This document shows, one piece after another, positions 4,526 to 5,490 of a DNA stretch of 5,490 nucleotides (position 1 is the first letter of the stretch; every line of letters begins with the position of its first letter). The stretch is from positions 1 to 5,490 of the forward strand of contig DAIDTZ010000212.1 of the NCBI GenBank assembly GCA_027456925.1, given 5' to 3'. A model generated the notes under the pieces. It saw nothing but the letters and a program-made list of their open reading frames with translations. It had not been told where the DNA came from and ran no database searches. Made by a program: the position numbers and the translations under genes. This DNA is from Nitrospirota bacterium (lineage in GTDB: Bacteria > Nitrospirota > UBA9217).

Positions 4526-5314
4526 TCAGGACGTCTTTTTTACATGTTCATGGTTGAAGATGTGGTCTTTGCAGTATCCGAGTCCGCCGCAGTCGGTGCA
4601 GTAACGGAACTCCATCTGCGGGTCCGATATATCGGTTTTGCCGCAGACCGCGCATTTGTGGAAGGGCTCCCGGCCGGTTGAGTACTGCTTTGCCTGGAAC
4701 ACCATTTTCCTGTTTCCGGTTTTCATCCTCCAGTAAATATCTTTTCCGAAGAAGAGAAAAAAATTGCTGATCGAAGCAAGGACGAGCAGGCGCGTGCTCC
4801 AGGAACCCACGATCACCTGGTAGGCATAGCCGATCCAGGTGAGGAGCGCCAGCCATTTTATTTTCACCGGAATGATGAAAAAAATGTAGAGCTGAAAGTC
4901 GGGATAGAGGAAGGCGAAAGCCAGGAAGACCGATCCGGCGATAAAGATGTTTGTCGCAATGGAGAAGGGAAACAGGAACGTCACTCCCACGGTCACGAGA
5001 TACCCGACGAGCAGGTACACATTGTACCGGAACGCCCCCCAATGTCCCTCGAGAGCATTGCCCATGAGGTAGAACAGGTACCAGGCGAAGAACGCGAATA
5101 TGGGGTTCGTCATGGGCGGGATGAACAGGAACGTGATGAGTCGCCACCATTCTCCGGCGAGAACGCGGTCGGGAATGAGTACGACCCGTTCCAGGATGAA
5201 GCGGCCCGACAGAACGAAGACAAAGAAGAGCACTTGCCCAAGAATGAGATAGAGGGTGACGTTCGGAACAGCATAGCGGCGGAACTTTCTTTCAAGCCTG
5301 TCCAATAAAGCCAT
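4526..5314 (-). CDS. Rhomboid-fold membrane protein with C-terminal Cys/His zinc module, probably not a protease
   Basis: 262 residues from ATG 5314-5312, chosen because GAGGAG lies 6 bases before it; the frame stays open 39 codons further upstream but that part overlaps the promoter and is polar. Six or so membrane segments: about 22-37, 75-90, 97-115, 122-136, 141-168 and 176-190. Rhomboid-fold marks are the loop motif GEWWRLIT at 54-61 and the second-helix signature NALEGHWG at 86-93. In helix 4, where an active rhomboid carries GxSG, the sequence is NIFIAGSVFLAFAFLYPD, and the last helix has SNFFLFFG with no catalytic His. The following FFIIPVKIKW is typical, from memory, of a rhomboid-like branch in bacteria. 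Residues 220-257 hold C221-C224, C239-C242, C248, H251, H255 and H257, enough ligands for one or two zinc ions, followed by a short basic tail. Role unknown; a scaffold or binder of membrane proteins is inference. Confidence 0.82.
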   Translation of the reverse strand: MALLDRLERKFRRYAVPNVTLYLILGQVLFFVFVLSGRFILERVVLIPDRVLAGEWWRLITFLFIPPMTNPIFAFFAWYLFYLMGNALEGHWGAFRYNVYLLVGYLVTVGVTFLFPFSIATNIFIAGSVFLAFAFLYPDFQLYIFFIIPVKIKWLALLTWIGYAYQVIVGSWSTRLLVLASISNFFLFFGKDIYWRMKTGNRKMVFQAKQYSTGREPFHKCAVCGKTDISDPQMEFRYCTDCGGLGYCKDHIFNHEHVKKTS

Positions 5315-5320
5315 TACAAA

Positions 5321-5326
5321 CTCCTC
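5321..5326 (-). promoter_or_regulatory. Shine-Dalgarno site of the rhomboid-like gene
   Basis: GAGGAG on the minus strand ends 6 bases before ATG 5314-5312. It decides the start against the longer in-frame ATG at 5431. Confidence 0.8.
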
Positions 5327-5379
5327 AAGATGAAATTGCAGTTTCCGGGAAGGGTATTGCACAAATTCCCGAATGAGCC

Positions 5380-5409
5380 AGCATACCGTGAATGAACGCA
5401 CTTTGTCAA
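5380..5409 (-). promoter_or_regulatory. Promoter of the rhomboid-like gene
   Basis: Minus strand: perfect TTGACA (5409-5404), 18-base spacer, TATGCT (5385-5380; two mismatches). Start of transcription near 5373 would give a leader of about 60 bases before ATG 5314. The remaining upstream DNA to 5490 is AT-rich with no gene seen. Confidence 0.5.
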
Positions 5410-5490
5410 GCTTGGCCGCGTGCCCGGTCAAGCCGCGAGTCCGGAAAGGGCGGCAGAACCTGCAAAATTAAGTTGATATTACCATTATTT

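Noticed and set aside
4511..4526. TTCGAATCC near the end of the rhomboid-like gene as a second tRNA T arm
   Set aside because: The flanks (CCTCG and CCTTC) do not pair and no anticodon or acceptor partner is nearby; TTCGAA is also a common palindrome.
4548..5150. A 200-codon open frame on the minus strand within the rhomboid-like gene
   Set aside because: It is a shifted reading of the same strand, rich in Arg, His, Pro and Leu, with no domain; the other frame has membrane helices, zinc ligands and a perfect ribosome site.
5315..5431. A 39-codon N-terminal extension of the rhomboid-like protein
   Set aside because: It covers the predicted promoter and the GAGGAG site; the ATG at 5314 is correctly spaced from that site and the extension has no membrane or signal character.

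Overview
The window reads as chromosomal housekeeping and envelope DNA from a Gram-negative bacterium with roughly balanced base composition. Two lipoprotein signal peptides, a murein lytic transglycosylase of the MltD type (transglycosylase plus LysM) and strong sigma-70-like promoters support this. The gene styles would fit a Desulfobacterota (deltaproteobacteria-like) or similar environmental lineage, but that placement is an inference; nothing in the window proves the taxon. There is no transposase, phage gene, CRISPR array or rRNA.

Layout from left to right. (1) 1-251, plus: the 3' end of a RidA/YjgF-family gene that starts outside the window. (2) 254-856, minus: a lipoprotein with a CAP/SCP domain, ending 2 bases from the RidA stop. 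(3) 857-1049: a divergent promoter region. (4) 1050-2522, plus: an MltD-like lytic transglycosylase lipoprotein. (5) 2535-2840, minus: a small stand-alone Smr-domain protein whose last codons overlap the transglycosylase terminator. (6) 2841-3017: a second divergent promoter region. (7) 3018-4304, plus: a flavin-dependent amine-oxidase-like oxidoreductase. (8) 4305-4525: a 221-base non-coding stretch with an inverted repeat, an octamer repeat of the 'ACCACAGAGAC' kind and a tRNA-like segment. (9) 4526-5314, minus: a rhomboid-fold membrane protein that lacks an obvious protease dyad and carries a C-terminal Cys/His zinc-binding module. 5315-5490 is its promoter region.

The genes alternate in strand, so each complete gene appears to be its own transcription unit; no operon of two or more genes is visible. 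The CAP lipoprotein and the transglycosylase lipoprotein share a divergent promoter region and both act in the envelope, so co-regulation is possible. The remaining genes (RidA detoxification, Smr nucleic-acid binding, flavin oxidoreductase, rhomboid-like protein) have no evident common pathway. The least ordinary items are the rhomboid-like zinc protein and the structured non-coding stretch beside it.
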